64,000 bases of DNA from Pseudoalteromonas phenolica (GCF_005886345.1 NZ_PNEC01000009.1:160120-224119), one strand, 5' to 3'. Positions 46,540 through 56,970 are shown, counted from the first letter of the stretch. Made by a program: numbers and translations. The notes: generated by a model from the sequence alone, not told the origin.

Positions 46540-47721
46540 ATGTTCAACTTCCTTAGGGTTATGCTTTTCTTTCCCTCTGTTAACTTTTCTTTATTAAAAG
46601 CTGAGATTTTTCCTTATGCTGGTATTTATTACTTGCTAAAAAGGCCAGTTTTATACAGGGAGCAGTTGTTTTTTATTGTAGTTCTTTTTGTTTCACCTAT
46701 ATACGGTATGTATATTTATAATGATTTTAATTCTGAGGTGTTAAGATCTATCCTTGCCTATTTAAACCCATTTCTAATATTTTTTACAATATATTTCTCA
46801 TCAAGATTTGATTGTGGTTTGATTGTTAAGATCATAAAGCTCGTCTTTTATTTTTTAGTTTTTCTGTCTTTTTTTCAATATACCGGCTTAGCTAACTTGT
46901 TTGGCTTTGATTTAATAATCGATCTACTAATGAGTAGGGGTAATGCGGGTGTAATGGGGCACGGACGAGGTATAAGTCTACTATCTTCTGAACCATCACG
47001 TGCAGGTATGGAATTTTTGTTTATTTATGCAGCTTTCCGATTTTGTTATTTAAGTGATGAATCTAAAAGGGTAGTTTATGATTTACTAGTTTTATTTATA
47101 ATTGTATTTCTAATAAGATCGGCAACAGGGGCAATCTATAGTTTCATTTTCTTTGGTTTAATATACAAGAGATTTTCTATTATAGCTTTTCCTGTTTTTG
47201 TTTTTTTTTCAGTTAATTATTTAAGCTTTACAGGTGTCAGGACTTTAGATATAGCTTCAAATATATTTGCTAACGCCAATTTTTCATACTTTATGGAACT
47301 ATTACTTAATACTTCTGGGTTCAGGGCTATATCTGTTTATTCTGGGTATCTTTCTGGTTTTTATAATCCATTTGGTTTAGGTGTTGGTTTTTGGGAGTAT
47401 TCATCTTTAGAGGCTCTTATAAACTCTGGTGTTTCTGCTTCTCAAGTTAGTTTCTTTACTACATGGAATAATGGTGAATATTATAGTGTTAGGCCTACTT
47501 CTTATGTTGCTTCGATAATGCTAGATATGGGGCTCTTGGGTTTATTAGCTTTCATAATGTCATTTAAGCGTATTTTTAGTAAGATTAGAACAGAAAAAGA
47601 ATTGTTACCTATTGGTATTGTTTTCTTATTTTATCTTTTTTGTCTTGGGACAATTGGTAACCCTATTCCATGGGTTTGTGTCGCTTTAATTTATAGTTAT
47701 AGGGGACAATGTGGAAACTAG
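46540..47721 (+). CDS. wzy: Wzy-type polymerase (O-antigen ligase/polymerase family, line 2)
   Basis: The 393-residue protein has about 10-12 membrane segments and a large periplasmic loop (ANFSYFMELLLNTSGFRAISVYSGYLSG...) with Arg residues. It has the overall architecture of O-antigen polymerases and ligases. MGHGRGISLLSSEPSRAGMEF resembles the first Arg-containing motif of Wzy proteins. It is 6 bases from the CapK gene and overlaps the next gene by 11 bases. Its sequence differs from that of the EpsG-like polymerase of line 1. Confidence 0.75.
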   Translation: MFNFLRVMLFFPSVNFSLLKAEIFPYAGIYYLLKRPVLYREQLFFIVVLFVSPIYGMYIYNDFNSEVLRSILAYLNPFLIFFTIYFSSRFDCGLIVKIIKLVFYFLVFLSFFQYTGLANLFGFDLIIDLLMSRGNAGVMGHGRGISLLSSEPSRAGMEFLFIYAAFRFCYLSDESKRVVYDLLVLFIIVFLIRSATGAIYSFIFFGLIYKRFSIIAFPVFVFFSVNYLSFTGVRTLDIASNIFANANFSYFMELLLNTSGFRAISVYSGYLSGFYNPFGLGVGFWEYSSLEALINSGVSASQVSFFTTWNNGEYYSVRPTSYVASIMLDMGLLGLLAFIMSFKRIFSKIRTEKELLPIGIVFLFYLFCLGTIGNPIPWVCVALIYSYRGQCGN

Positions 47722-48547
47722 AACATTTTTAATTTGCATTCATTATAATAATCTAAAAATCAAAAAGTCCGTTAACAAATTTTCGAAAAAGATAGGTTTA
47801 TCAGAAAGTGATATTATAATAGTTGATACCTCAGAGAGTTTGAAGTTACAAAGTGGTGTTATAGACGGTCGCGATGTTAATCGCTTTTTTGAGTTTTCAG
47901 GCTATCAATATGGTTTATTGAAATTAAAGGAGATGTATGAAAGAACTGAGTTTGAAGATGAAATTATTAACGTTATTTTTATAAACGATACTATCTTCAG
48001 TAGCCATATTACCGAACTTTTTATCCGTGTATGCAGTAAAGCAATATCTACGTATTCGCATAATAGAGTTACAGGCCTTACTTTACATAAATGGCATGGT
48101 GCTATTATACCTACTTGCTGTTTTGTTTTAAGCTCAACCACTAAAGCAATTCTTAGTACAAAGTTGTTACCAGAAGATTTCTTTAAGAGTGATAAATTAG
48201 TTGATTTAAAAGATAAGGATATAGAATCTTTGTACGTTGATAACAGGCACCGGTTTACAAACGCTGTTAAAAGCTGGCTTTTACCAAAGTCCTTTTTTTC
48301 AGGGTGGTATAAGGCGAGCCCCTGGAACCCTATTCCAGTAGCTGATTACCGTCGCAAATATTTGGCTATTTTTTTAGAACATTCAATGGTTAGAGTATTA
48401 TCAATCCAAGGTTATTCTCTTGCCGAATCTAATACGGATCCTGTAATAAAAGTTATGAGCTTTTTTGATCGGGTAAACAATAACCTACTAAAGCTAAGAT
48501 ACCGCACTTTAAGCTTTTTCAAGTACAAAATGAATAGTAATGAGTAA
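47711..48547 (+). CDS. Probable glycosyltransferase, family not recognised
   Basis: The 278-residue protein starts TFLICIHYNNLKIKKSVNKF and has the segment VIFINDTIFSSHI near residue 90, where a GT-A enzyme would place its DxD-type donor motif (here NDT). The C-terminal 60 residues are basic (SWLLPKSFF, HSMVRVLSIQ). The GTG start has AGGGGA just upstream. Its position between the polymerase and a GT2 gene supports a transferase role, but no named family fits. Confidence 0.5.
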   Translation: METRTFLICIHYNNLKIKKSVNKFSKKIGLSESDIIIVDTSESLKLQSGVIDGRDVNRFFEFSGYQYGLLKLKEMYERTEFEDEIINVIFINDTIFSSHITELFIRVCSKAISTYSHNRVTGLTLHKWHGAIIPTCCFVLSSTTKAILSTKLLPEDFFKSDKLVDLKDKDIESLYVDNRHRFTNAVKSWLLPKSFFSGWYKASPWNPIPVADYRRKYLAIFLEHSMVRVLSIQGYSLAESNTDPVIKVMSFFDRVNNNLLKLRYRTLSFFKYKMNSNE

Positions 48548-49295
48548 AATTTCAATAATAACAGCAACATTCAATTCGCAAGACACAATTTTAGAGACTT
48601 ACAACTCTCTTTGCGCACAAACCTTTTCCGAATGGGAATGGTTAGTTACTGATGATTGTTCTACAGATTCTACTTGGTCTATTTTAAAAAAAATAGCTGC
48701 CAATGACAGTCGTGTAAGTTTATGCAGGAATGAAAACAATAGTGGTGCGGCAATAACACGGAATAATTCTTTATCCCGTATTAATGGTGGCTATGTTGCT
48801 TTCATTGACAGCGACGATATTTGGTTACCAGAAAAGTTACAGGAACAACTTTTATTTATGGAGTCAAATAAAAATGTTAATTTTAGCTATACAGCTTATG
48901 AGTTAATTGACGAAGATGGTAACTCTCTAAATCGTTTTGTTGATCTTAAAACACCTGAATCTGTCAATTACAAAGATATGCTAATGAAAAAAGCAACATT
49001 AGGCTGCTCAACTGTTATGTTAAGGTCTAGTACGTTTAAAGACTTAGTCATGCCTAATTATCGAACTGGTCAAGATTACGCATTTTGGCTTAAGTTGCTG
49101 AAGTGCAATCAAAATGCATATTTATTAAGACGTGTTTTAACACAGTACCGTATTTTACCGAATTCAATCTCAAGAAATAAGCTAGGCAAAGCAAAGAGGC
49201 AATGGCAAATTTATACAGAGTGCGAAGGTATTAGTTTAATAGAAAGTTGTTGGTATTTTTTGAATTACGCTTTTAGAGCATTATTCCGTAAGTAG
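48540..49295 (+). CDS. Glycosyltransferase family 2
   Basis: This 251-residue GT2 enzyme has the N-terminal SIITATFNSQDTILETYNSL, TDDCSTDST (first Asp of the nucleotide site), NNSGAAITRNNSL and the metal-binding FIDSDDIWLPEKL (DxD). TGQDYAFWLKLLK holds the probable catalytic base. The ATG overlaps the preceding gene by 8 bases. It is the last glycosyltransferase of line 2 before the acyltransferase. Confidence 0.88.
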   Translation: MSKISIITATFNSQDTILETYNSLCAQTFSEWEWLVTDDCSTDSTWSILKKIAANDSRVSLCRNENNSGAAITRNNSLSRINGGYVAFIDSDDIWLPEKLQEQLLFMESNKNVNFSYTAYELIDEDGNSLNRFVDLKTPESVNYKDMLMKKATLGCSTVMLRSSTFKDLVMPNYRTGQDYAFWLKLLKCNQNAYLLRRVLTQYRILPNSISRNKLGKAKRQWQIYTECEGISLIESCWYFLNYAFRALFRK

Positions 49296-49326
49296 TTTTA
49301 AGTTTTAGTTATTAAAGGTTGTTGAT

Positions 49327-51288
49327 TTGGATTTTAGATATGACATAAATGGCTTAAGGGCAATCGCTGTAATTGGCGTTGTGTTATTTCATTTTGAGCC
49401 AAATTTATTGCCGGGTGGTTTCTCAGGTGTCGACGTGTTTTTTGTGATATCTGGCTATCTAATGACTAAAATAATTGTGCAGGGGTTGGAGAGAGGAAAG
49501 TTTAGCCTTTTTAGCTTTTTCATTGCCCGTTTTAATCGTATAGTGCCAGCTTTAAGTTTTCTTTGTCTTATATTGTTGATATTGGGTTGGTTTTATTTAA
49601 CACCAACTGATTATAAGGCTTTGGGGAAACATGTTGCAAGCAGCGTTGCCTTCCTTTCTAATTACATTTATTGGAGTGAGTCAGGGTATTTTGATGCTTC
49701 CTCACATAGTAAGTGGCTTTTGCATACTTGGTCTTTGTCTGTTGAGTGGCAGTTTTACTTTATTTACCCTATTTTACTTTTATGTATATACAATTTTTCT
49801 TCTTTAAAAGGGGTTAGATTCTTTGTCCTTGGTGGAACTGTCTTCGGTTTCGTTGTTGGCTATTTAATCAGTTTACAGTCACCAACTTTCGGGTATTACT
49901 CGCTTTTAAGTCGCGGCTGGGGGTTGATGCTTGGAGGGGTGGTTTTTCTTTTTCCGCTGCAAATATGTGACAGGCATAAGAAGCTTTTTCAAACTTTTGG
50001 TGGAGGCTTAATTCTCTTAACTTATTTTCTTGTATCCAGCTCAACAACTTGGCCAAGCCTTTACACTTTAATACCTGTTATCGGAACACTTCTTATCCTC
50101 GCAGCAAATTACCAAAATAGTTTTATTTATAATAATGGTCTATTCCAGTATTTAGGCAAGGTTTCTTACTCGCTTTATTTATGGCACTGGCCTATCGTTG
50201 TTTTAGGCTTGAAATTAGAAATTGCTTATTGGTCCTTCGTAGGAATACCACTTTCTCTTATTTTGGCCCATATTAGCTATTCCATAATCGAGACTCGAAG
50301 ATTTTCTAACCCTAGCAACCTTAAGTTTTTCTATAAAAGCAAACCAGTACAATTATCACTTTTGTTTTTTTGTGTTGGAGTGGCTTTGTTTGCTTTTTCA
50401 GGAATCCCTAAGCGAGATGTAATTACCCGATTAGATAATTATCTTATTAATGAGAAAGTATTCAATTCTCTTTCAGATGAACTTCGCTTAATTAAAGAAG
50501 ATAATTGTCAACTATACTATGATGATGGTGTATTTGGTAAAGGTTGTAAGAAGCTGAGTAAAACTCAGGGTGATGTAAAAGCTGTAATATTAGGTGATAG
50601 TCATGCAGGTTCATTGGCACCTTCAATTTTGAATTCGCTTCGAAAGTTTTATCCTAATCATGAAGCTAATTTGATAAATGCAAGGGCTAGTGGTTGCATC
50701 CCTATAAAGGGGGTCAAGCATAGACCTGGTTCAATGTTTTCCGGGTGTGGAAATTACAACTCTTATTTATATGAGCAATTATCTTCTGATTCATTACAAA
50801 ATGTACCTGTCATTTACGTAGCACGTTTTAATCTATATTTATATGGTTTTATAGAAAATGGAGAGATTAATGAGCCTTTTATTTACTTTGACTCTAAAGA
50901 ACAAGACTTCCTAACCACCTTCAGGCAAAGCTTTATAGATAGTATTTGCGAACTGTCATCTAGTAGAAATGTTTATATTGTTAAGTCAATCCCAGAGTTT
51001 TCTTTTAACGTTTTTAATAGTTACCAATCTCAAGAGTTGTTTTATAGACAGCACACCCCGTTTTTTTTAACACTTAAAAAATATAATGACAGAAATAGAT
51101 TTATTATGGATGCCCTTAACGAAGCTGTTTTGAAGTGCAATGCTAATATTTTGGACCCTTTACCTTACCTAATAAGCAACTCAGGATATGTATCAGAGGT
51201 TGAAGGAGTAAGTATTTATGAAGATGCTTCCCATCTAAATGTCAAAGGAGCTCTGTTGTTTTCAGAAATTTTTGATGAGATATGGTGA
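49327..51288 (+). CDS. OafA/YrhL-type acyltransferase with C-terminal SGNH domain
   Basis: The 653-residue integral membrane O-acyltransferase has an N-terminal acyltransferase-3 domain (about residues 1-340, ten or so membrane helices) starting DFRYDINGLRAIAVIGVVLFHFEP, with GVDVFFVISGYLMT and LHTWSLSVEWQFYFIYP. A periplasmic SGNH hydrolase-like domain follows, with VILGDSHAGS (catalytic Ser block) and DASHLNVKGA (Asp-x-x-His). It would O-acetylate the polymer. The start is TTG with AAAGG 8 bases upstream. Confidence 0.9.
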   Translation: MDFRYDINGLRAIAVIGVVLFHFEPNLLPGGFSGVDVFFVISGYLMTKIIVQGLERGKFSLFSFFIARFNRIVPALSFLCLILLILGWFYLTPTDYKALGKHVASSVAFLSNYIYWSESGYFDASSHSKWLLHTWSLSVEWQFYFIYPILLLCIYNFSSLKGVRFFVLGGTVFGFVVGYLISLQSPTFGYYSLLSRGWGLMLGGVVFLFPLQICDRHKKLFQTFGGGLILLTYFLVSSSTTWPSLYTLIPVIGTLLILAANYQNSFIYNNGLFQYLGKVSYSLYLWHWPIVVLGLKLEIAYWSFVGIPLSLILAHISYSIIETRRFSNPSNLKFFYKSKPVQLSLLFFCVGVALFAFSGIPKRDVITRLDNYLINEKVFNSLSDELRLIKEDNCQLYYDDGVFGKGCKKLSKTQGDVKAVILGDSHAGSLAPSILNSLRKFYPNHEANLINARASGCIPIKGVKHRPGSMFSGCGNYNSYLYEQLSSDSLQNVPVIYVARFNLYLYGFIENGEINEPFIYFDSKEQDFLTTFRQSFIDSICELSSSRNVYIVKSIPEFSFNVFNSYQSQELFYRQHTPFFLTLKKYNDRNRFIMDALNEAVLKCNANILDPLPYLISNSGYVSEVEGVSIYEDASHLNVKGALLFSEIFDEIW

Positions 51289-51424
51289 TTTTTCATTAGA
51301 AAACCCAACAAATAAGAGGAAATGTTTTCAATTTTGATAAATTATCCAAGCTAGTAATGCAAATACATTATGATATGCTTAAAGCAAGTATGTTTGAATT
51401 AATCAAAATCAGGAATTTTGTTAT

Positions 51425-52594
51425 ATGGATAGTTTAGTTTTTTTTGAACTGTTATTTGTATGCTTTTTTTCGTTTGCAACACTATTTTTAGTTAGAAAAG
51501 TCGCTAGAAGGTTGCATCTGGTCGATAAGCCAAGTTCAAGGAAGTTACATATAGGAAATATCCCTCTTGCTGGTGGTATTTCTATATGTATTACAATATC
51601 TTACTTCGTTTTTTCAAATCATTCCTCAATCTCTGAGCCTTTTGTATTTTTGTATTTAATGATAGCGTTAACATTTGTTGGTGCTCTAGATGATAAGTTT
51701 GACCTTAGTGTAAAAGTACGATTGTTAATTCAGTGTTTGGTTGCTGTTTTAATGATGTATCACACAGGTAACCAATTACAGTCACTTGGTGACCTTTTTG
51801 GGTTTGGTCATATAGATGTTAGCTATGCAAGCTATATTTTGACTATAGTAGCAGTAATTGCATCTATTAATGCCTTCAATATGGTTGATGGTGTTGATGG
51901 CTTGTTAGGTAGTCTATCCATTGTGACTTTTTCAAGTATTTTAGTTTTGGCTCTTGCAAACGATAATCACAGCGTAGTTTTGCTAAGTGCTTTCTTAATT
52001 GCTGCTATAGTGCCTTACTTATTTATGAATTTGGGGGTGCTAGGCAGGGAGAGGAAAGTATTTATGGGTGATGCAGGTAGTATGCTGATTGGCTTTTCTG
52101 TGATTTGGATGTTGGTCAGTATTAGTCAACCTCAGTCTTCAGGTGTTAATAATCTTGGTGTTAGACCTGTGACAGCCTTATGGATTATAGCTATACCCCT
52201 AATGGACATGGTTGCAATAATGTTACGTAGGGTGAAAAGGGGGGCGTCACCTTTTGAACCTGACAGGGAGCATTTACATCATATATTCCAAAGGCTTGGG
52301 CTAAGCTCAATTCAGACTACTTCTTTTATATTTTTTATCAGTGGTTTATTAGCTACTATTGGAGTGATTTCGGACTATTATAAAGTACCTGACTTTTATA
52401 TGTTTTATAGCTTTGTTTTTTTATTTACTTGTTATTATCTGTTTTTAAGTAATGTATGGAAAATTTCGGCTTTTTTAAGGGGGAAATTTGGCCTTTTTAG
52501 TAGCTTAAAATCTCAACAGTCCGTAGCTCAACTAAATCTGGAAGGTAAAAATACATGCGATGAATCTGCGAAGGTAATCAAAAAAGCATCATAA
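51425..52594 (+). CDS. wecA: Undecaprenyl-phosphate N-acetylglucosaminyl-1-phosphate transferase family (WecA-like)
   Basis: The 389-residue MraY/WecA-family enzyme has about 11 membrane segments. The Mg-binding and catalytic motifs are visible: LDDKFDLS, FNMVDGVDGLLGS, MGDAGSMLIGF and the C-terminal cytoplasmic HLHHIFQRLG. It initiates a glycan by transferring GlcNAc-1-P (or a related sugar) to undecaprenyl phosphate. It is a second initiating enzyme, beside the WbaP/WcaJ-like one of line 1, and so supports two independent assembly lines. Confidence 0.9.
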   Translation: MDSLVFFELLFVCFFSFATLFLVRKVARRLHLVDKPSSRKLHIGNIPLAGGISICITISYFVFSNHSSISEPFVFLYLMIALTFVGALDDKFDLSVKVRLLIQCLVAVLMMYHTGNQLQSLGDLFGFGHIDVSYASYILTIVAVIASINAFNMVDGVDGLLGSLSIVTFSSILVLALANDNHSVVLLSAFLIAAIVPYLFMNLGVLGRERKVFMGDAGSMLIGFSVIWMLVSISQPQSSGVNNLGVRPVTALWIIAIPLMDMVAIMLRRVKRGASPFEPDREHLHHIFQRLGLSSIQTTSFIFFISGLLATIGVISDYYKVPDFYMFYSFVFLFTCYYLFLSNVWKISAFLRGKFGLFSSLKSQQSVAQLNLEGKNTCDESAKVIKKAS

Positions 52595-52635
52595 AAACAA
52601 AAATTGCAATTTCATATTCTAGGATACTTTGGTAA

Positions 52636-54792
52636 ATGAAGAACGTATCGTTTTGTAACCGTCTAGTTGTAGGTCTGTGTGTAACTTTCTTTCATCAATC
52701 ATTTGCAGGTGAGTCTAATAAAAGCTACAAAAACTTTTCAGGTTTTTCTGGAATTATTAATACACCAATAGCGGGTAGTCAACGACCTGGTTTAGTCGAC
52801 TTTTCATACAATAATCAGCTAGACTATTCAGGTAATGAATATATTAAGGGGCACAACTTTATTTTCTCTGTTGGGTTATTTGACGAATTTGAGGTTAGTG
52901 GTTTAATTGCAACAAACTCAATGCATGATAACTTATTTTCTTACGAATCAAATGAGCCTATAAGACAAATAAGGGATTTGTCATTTAATGCTAAGTATAC
53001 ATTACCAGTCATACCAAATAATTGGTTTTCTATTGCGTTAGGCGCTAAAGATATTGGTGGGGCAGCGAATCGTTATGAAACTTATTTCGCTGTAGCCTCA
53101 AAAGAATGGTCTGATTTTAGATTCTCATTAGGTGCTTCTAAGAGTGATCATGAAACAGGTATGATGAATGGCGCTTTTGGTGGTATCGAGTGGATGCCGC
53201 TAGACTGGTTTGCATTACAGGTAGAGCATGATGCCGAAGCGATAAACGCAGCTGCGCGCTTAACAGTGCCAAAAGAGTGGCTATTTGATATTGGTGAACT
53301 TACTTTTACTAGCCGTTTTTATAGCAATACCGACTATTCAGAAAATGATAGCACATATTATGGCGTCAACTTTACTATGCCGTTATCTAGTCAGGCACGT
53401 AAAAACTACAAAGAAATAAAACCTGCGCCTGCTATTGTTGTAGCGAAAAATTCAGAGCCTTCTGACTTATCTAAACCAACCGTAATTAACCATAGAGTGT
53501 CAGAGTCTCAAAAACCAGTGATTACTAAGGCAGAAAAATCGGAAGCTTATAGAGCTCAGTCTAAGAATAAGCAAAACGTTTCTTTGAGCAGTCAAGTACA
53601 TCGCTTAAAACTCGCTTTAATTGAAGATGGGTTTGAAAACCTCAGTATTGGTTTTAACGAAACTCCAAGCGTAGTGGTTAAATTTGAAAACAGAGTATTT
53701 AATCGTAACGACCTGGATGCATTAGGTCTTGTTATGGGTCGCATTGGTGAGTACATTACCAAAGAACATGCTCGTTTCTTAATTCAGCTAGAAAAAAGTG
53801 ATATTGGTTTATTGAATATTCAAGGCTCTGTTGATAATTATCGTCAGTTTATTGCTGAAGGGGTAAGCCCAGATCTTGATGTTCGCCAAGGTAGTGTTGC
53901 AACGCCATCGGGCATGACATGGGTGGGCAATACTGCAGAGCAAAGCCCGTATTTTTTACCTCGAGTTACTTTCGCTCCCGCATTAGCCGCGACCTATGCA
54001 ACTGAGTTAGGTGTGTATGACTTTTCACTCGCGCTTCGTGCTGATGTAGAAGTGCCACTTTGGAAAGGTGCTGGTGTAAATGTGACCATGCAAAAAGTGC
54101 TTGCGGATACTGAAGATTTTGAAAAGGGTGATTCATTCGATGGACGTCGCCTAAAAGGCGGGCTCGATCAAGCCGTTTTCTATCAGGTGTTAGAGCTACC
54201 TTTTAATATACATAATCTGACGCAAGTGGGTATGTTCAGAAACTACCATGAATATTATGGTGTGATTAATGAAACCACTTGGGTAAGCCCTGGCGGTCGC
54301 CATCAGTTAAGTGCAAATATCGCTAAATTTGAGTATCAAGATTATGATGCTTCTCGTGATTATTATTTAGCTGAATATCAATATAATTGGTCAGAGCAAG
54401 ATATTACGCTTCATGCCAGTATGGGTAAATTCTGGGCGCTTGATGAAGGTGTAAAAATAGAAAGCCGTTTCTGGTTTGGTGATAGTTATATTGCCATTTA
54501 TGCGGCCGACACAGTTGCCCAACAAGTTGGTATTGCGTTTAGTATTCCATTGAGTCCACGTAAAGATATGTCTGTTACACCTTATGGGCAAATTAAAGGC
54601 AATGAAGCTTGGCGTCATGGGGTAACAACGCGTGTTGGTGAGTCGCATAATGCATTAGTTAGAGGGCAGGCGTCTAAGATGTATACGCGTATCAATATGG
54701 AACGTACATTCTTGAACCAAGGTCGTAACTCTAGTAGTTATGTGTATGCGAATTTAGCAAGATTAAGAGAAGCTTATTTGACTTATAAGTAA
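52636..54792 (+). CDS. YjbH/GfcD-type outer membrane protein
   Basis: The 718-residue protein has a signal peptide (KNVSFCNRLVVGLCVTFFHQSFA) and the YjbH domain: FSGFSGIINTPIAGSQRPGLVDFSYN at the start, GAFGGIEWMPLDWFALQVEHD and ARLTVPKEW in the middle, and later GVYDFSLALRADVEVPLWKG and WVSPGGRHQLSANIAKF in a second barrel-like part. YjbH and GfcD act in export or surface display of exopolysaccharide and group 4 capsule. It closes the line 2 genes. An intrinsic terminator follows. Confidence 0.85.
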   Translation: MKNVSFCNRLVVGLCVTFFHQSFAGESNKSYKNFSGFSGIINTPIAGSQRPGLVDFSYNNQLDYSGNEYIKGHNFIFSVGLFDEFEVSGLIATNSMHDNLFSYESNEPIRQIRDLSFNAKYTLPVIPNNWFSIALGAKDIGGAANRYETYFAVASKEWSDFRFSLGASKSDHETGMMNGAFGGIEWMPLDWFALQVEHDAEAINAAARLTVPKEWLFDIGELTFTSRFYSNTDYSENDSTYYGVNFTMPLSSQARKNYKEIKPAPAIVVAKNSEPSDLSKPTVINHRVSESQKPVITKAEKSEAYRAQSKNKQNVSLSSQVHRLKLALIEDGFENLSIGFNETPSVVVKFENRVFNRNDLDALGLVMGRIGEYITKEHARFLIQLEKSDIGLLNIQGSVDNYRQFIAEGVSPDLDVRQGSVATPSGMTWVGNTAEQSPYFLPRVTFAPALAATYATELGVYDFSLALRADVEVPLWKGAGVNVTMQKVLADTEDFEKGDSFDGRRLKGGLDQAVFYQVLELPFNIHNLTQVGMFRNYHEYYGVINETTWVSPGGRHQLSANIAKFEYQDYDASRDYYLAEYQYNWSEQDITLHASMGKFWALDEGVKIESRFWFGDSYIAIYAADTVAQQVGIAFSIPLSPRKDMSVTPYGQIKGNEAWRHGVTTRVGESHNALVRGQASKMYTRINMERTFLNQGRNSSSYVYANLARLREAYLTYK

Positions 54793-54858
54793 GATTCTAA
54801 AAGTTATAAGTTGCGAGTTAGCGAGCGTGACGTTTGCTAGCCAACGAGCTTAGTATAA

Positions 54859-54892
54859 GGCGCGGTTCATGTTTGTGAAGCGCGCTTTTTTG
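54859..54892 (+). terminator. Terminator after the yjbH-like gene
   Basis: The imperfect stem GCGCG(G)TTCA / TGAA(G)CGCGC, with a short loop, runs into a T6 tract. The direct repeat block begins immediately behind it. Confidence 0.75.
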
Positions 54893-55560
54893 TGCAAAAT
54901 ATACGTTACGAAGCAAGGTTACTTTTTCGCAAGGGCGAAACGCGTCTTGAGGCTTGCGAGTGCGCGCAGCAAGACTAGCGTTGAGCGTGAGGCCTTGGAT
55001 GGCCGAATCGGGCCCAGGCTACATGGAAGTATTACAACTCAACTCTTATTAAAACCGAAACGAAGTTTCGCAGCACGAGGAGGTGAGGTTATGGATACCC
55101 GATGGGCGTAGCTACATGGATGTAAAACAACATAGCATCCAGCACTTTCCATTTACAGTGCGCGCAGCAAGACTAGCGTTGAGCGTGAGGCCTAATCGTG
55201 CAAAATATACGTTGCAAAGCAAGGTTATTTTTGCGCAAGGTGAAATGAGTAACCTTAACAAGCTACTATAGAGTACTCAATTTGTAGCTTTGTAGGCCGT
55301 TATTTATGGCGGTAGTGTGATGAAACGTACGCTAGCACTGAGTTTATATTGTGCAATTCAGTTTATAACACCAACTTAAAAAATTTGTTTCGCTAAAGCA
55401 AAACCTACAGGTGAACGGTTTATTTATTGCCTTGGTCGTTATTTTTGATCAAGGTGAAATGAGCAATCTTAACAGCTACTATAGATTACTCAATTTGTAG
55501 CTTTGTAGGCCGTCATTTATGGCGTCAATTTAAAAACTTTTTTGAGCTGTAGGTCAGCTT
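54893..55560. repeat. Repeat block A, left of ugd
   Basis: About 520 bases of this block (54893-55415) match block B to the right of ugd in the same orientation, starting just behind a terminator in both cases. A GTGCGCGCAGCAAGACTAGC-containing segment of about 34 bases occurs twice in this block (54961-54994 and 55159-55192). A segment containing TACTCAATTTGTAGCTTTG also occurs twice (near 55275 and 55486). The block contains REP-like TGTAGG hairpins at 55291-55312 (+), 55387-55409 (-) and 55504-55524 (+), and a degenerate one near 55547. Short open frames inside the block are not credible genes. No other gene is seen between the yjbH-like gene and ugd. Confidence 0.75.
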
Positions 55561-55683
55561 ACAGACGGCTTGTTGAATTTTATTTAAGCCTAAGTTCATG
55601 TCGAAAAGCTTGAATGTTATTACTGCCAAATTATTAATAATATAATATGTGGCTTTTCATGTATTAATGAATAGATAGGTGGT

Positions 55684-55711
55684 TTGAACTCCTCAATTAA
55701 TACTGTAATAT
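55684..55711 (+). promoter_or_regulatory. Possible promoter for ugd
   Basis: A -35-like TTGAAC and a -10-like TAATAT are separated by 16 bases (a TATAAT three bases further gives a spacer of 19). It lies 35 bases upstream of the ugd start. Confidence 0.4.
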
Positions 55712-55745
55712 AATTCCGTTTTTGAACTGTAAATATGGAATTTTA

Positions 55746-56909
55746 ATGAAAATAACAATAGTTGGTACAGGCTACGTAGGCCTCTCGAATGCTTTATTGC
55801 TTGCTCAAAGTAACAAGGTAGTTGCTTTAGACATTGATGAAAATAAAGTCCAACTATTAAAAGATAAGAAATCCCCGATTGTCGATACTGAAATATCTCA
55901 CTTTTTAGCGAATGAGCCAGTAAATTTTACAGCAACTACAAATAAAGATTCGGCACTACAAGGTGCTGACTTTGTCGTGATTGCAACACCTACTGACTAT
56001 GATCCAGAAACAAACTACTTTAATACAAGTAGTGTTGAGTCTGTAATCGCAGATGTTTTAAAAATAAATTCAAGTGCGACTATGGTAATCAAATCGACAG
56101 TACCAGTAGGTTATACAAAATCTGTAAACGAAAAGTTTGGTGTTGATAATGTTATTTTTTCACCTGAGTTCTTAAGAGAAGGTAAAGCGCTATACGATAA
56201 CCTGCACCCGTCAAGAATTATTGTTGGTGAACAAAGTAAAAGAGCTGAGGTATTTGCTAACTTACTAAAGCAAGGTGCCAGAAAAGAAGAGGTTGAAGTA
56301 TTATTTACCGATTCTACTGAAGCTGAGGCAATTAAGCTGTTTTCAAATACTTACCTTGCTATGCGCGTGGCGTATTTCAATGAACTTGATAGCTATGCTG
56401 AAGCTCACGGTCTTGACTCTAAGCAAATTATTCAAGGTGTAGGCTTAGACCCGCGTATTGGCAACCACTATAACAATCCATCTTTCGGTTATGGTGGATA
56501 TTGTTTACCTAAAGATACTAAGCAGTTGTTGGCAAATTATAAGGATGTGCCAAACAACATGATTAAAGCAATTGTAGATGCAAATACTACACGTAAAGAC
56601 TTTATTGCTGAATCAGTGTTAAAAAAGAACCCAAAAGTAGTTGGCATTTACAGGCTAGTGATGAAGTCAGGGTCTGATAACTTTAGAGCGTCTGCAATTC
56701 AAGGCATCATGAAGCGCATTAAGGCGAAAGGTGTAGAAGTCGTGGTTTATGAGCCTTCTTTTGATGGTGATTCTTTCTTTAACTCGAAAGTGGTTAAATC
56801 ATTAGAAGAGCTTAAAGCGACAGACGTAATTATTTCTAACCGCATGAATGAAGAGTTGTCTGATGTTGCAGAAAAAGTTTATACCCGAGATTTATTCGGT
56901 AGCGATTAG
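55746..56909 (+). CDS. ugd: UDP-glucose 6-dehydrogenase
   Basis: This enzyme oxidises UDP-glucose to UDP-glucuronate in two NAD-dependent steps. The N-terminal Rossmann motif [18 protein letters not shown] is followed by [28 protein letters not shown] and the catalytic Cys in [14 protein letters not shown]. The 387 residues match the short UDP-glucose/GDP-mannose dehydrogenase group. The ATG used gives [16 protein letters not shown] 8 codons upstream is unlikely. It is flanked on both sides by the same long repeat block. UDP-glucuronate would feed the capsule. Confidence 0.95.
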   Translation: MKITIVGTGYVGLSNALLLAQSNKVVALDIDENKVQLLKDKKSPIVDTEISHFLANEPVNFTATTNKDSALQGADFVVIATPTDYDPETNYFNTSSVESVIADVLKINSSATMVIKSTVPVGYTKSVNEKFGVDNVIFSPEFLREGKALYDNLHPSRIIVGEQSKRAEVFANLLKQGARKEEVEVLFTDSTEAEAIKLFSNTYLAMRVAYFNELDSYAEAHGLDSKQIIQGVGLDPRIGNHYNNPSFGYGGYCLPKDTKQLLANYKDVPNNMIKAIVDANTTRKDFIAESVLKKNPKVVGIYRLVMKSGSDNFRASAIQGIMKRIKAKGVEVVVYEPSFDGDSFFNSKVVKSLEELKATDVIISNRMNEELSDVAEKVYTRDLFGSD

Positions 56910-56937
56910 TTGTAAGCGGGCAATATCAGTTCTAAAG

Positions 56938-56964
56938 AAGCGTTGGTTTATCCAGCGCTTTTTT
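56938..56964 (+). terminator. Rho-independent terminator after ugd
   Basis: The stem AAGCGTTGG / CCAGCGCTT (one G-T) with a TTTAT loop is followed by a T tract. Confidence 0.85.
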
Positions 56965-56970
56965 GTATTA

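Noticed and set aside
55304..55320. GGCGGTAG sequence resembling the ops element of RfaH-controlled operons
   Set aside because: It lies at the edge of a REP-like hairpin copy. The sister copy at 55504 reads GGCGTCAA at the same place, and it is too far from a cluster start, so it is probably chance.
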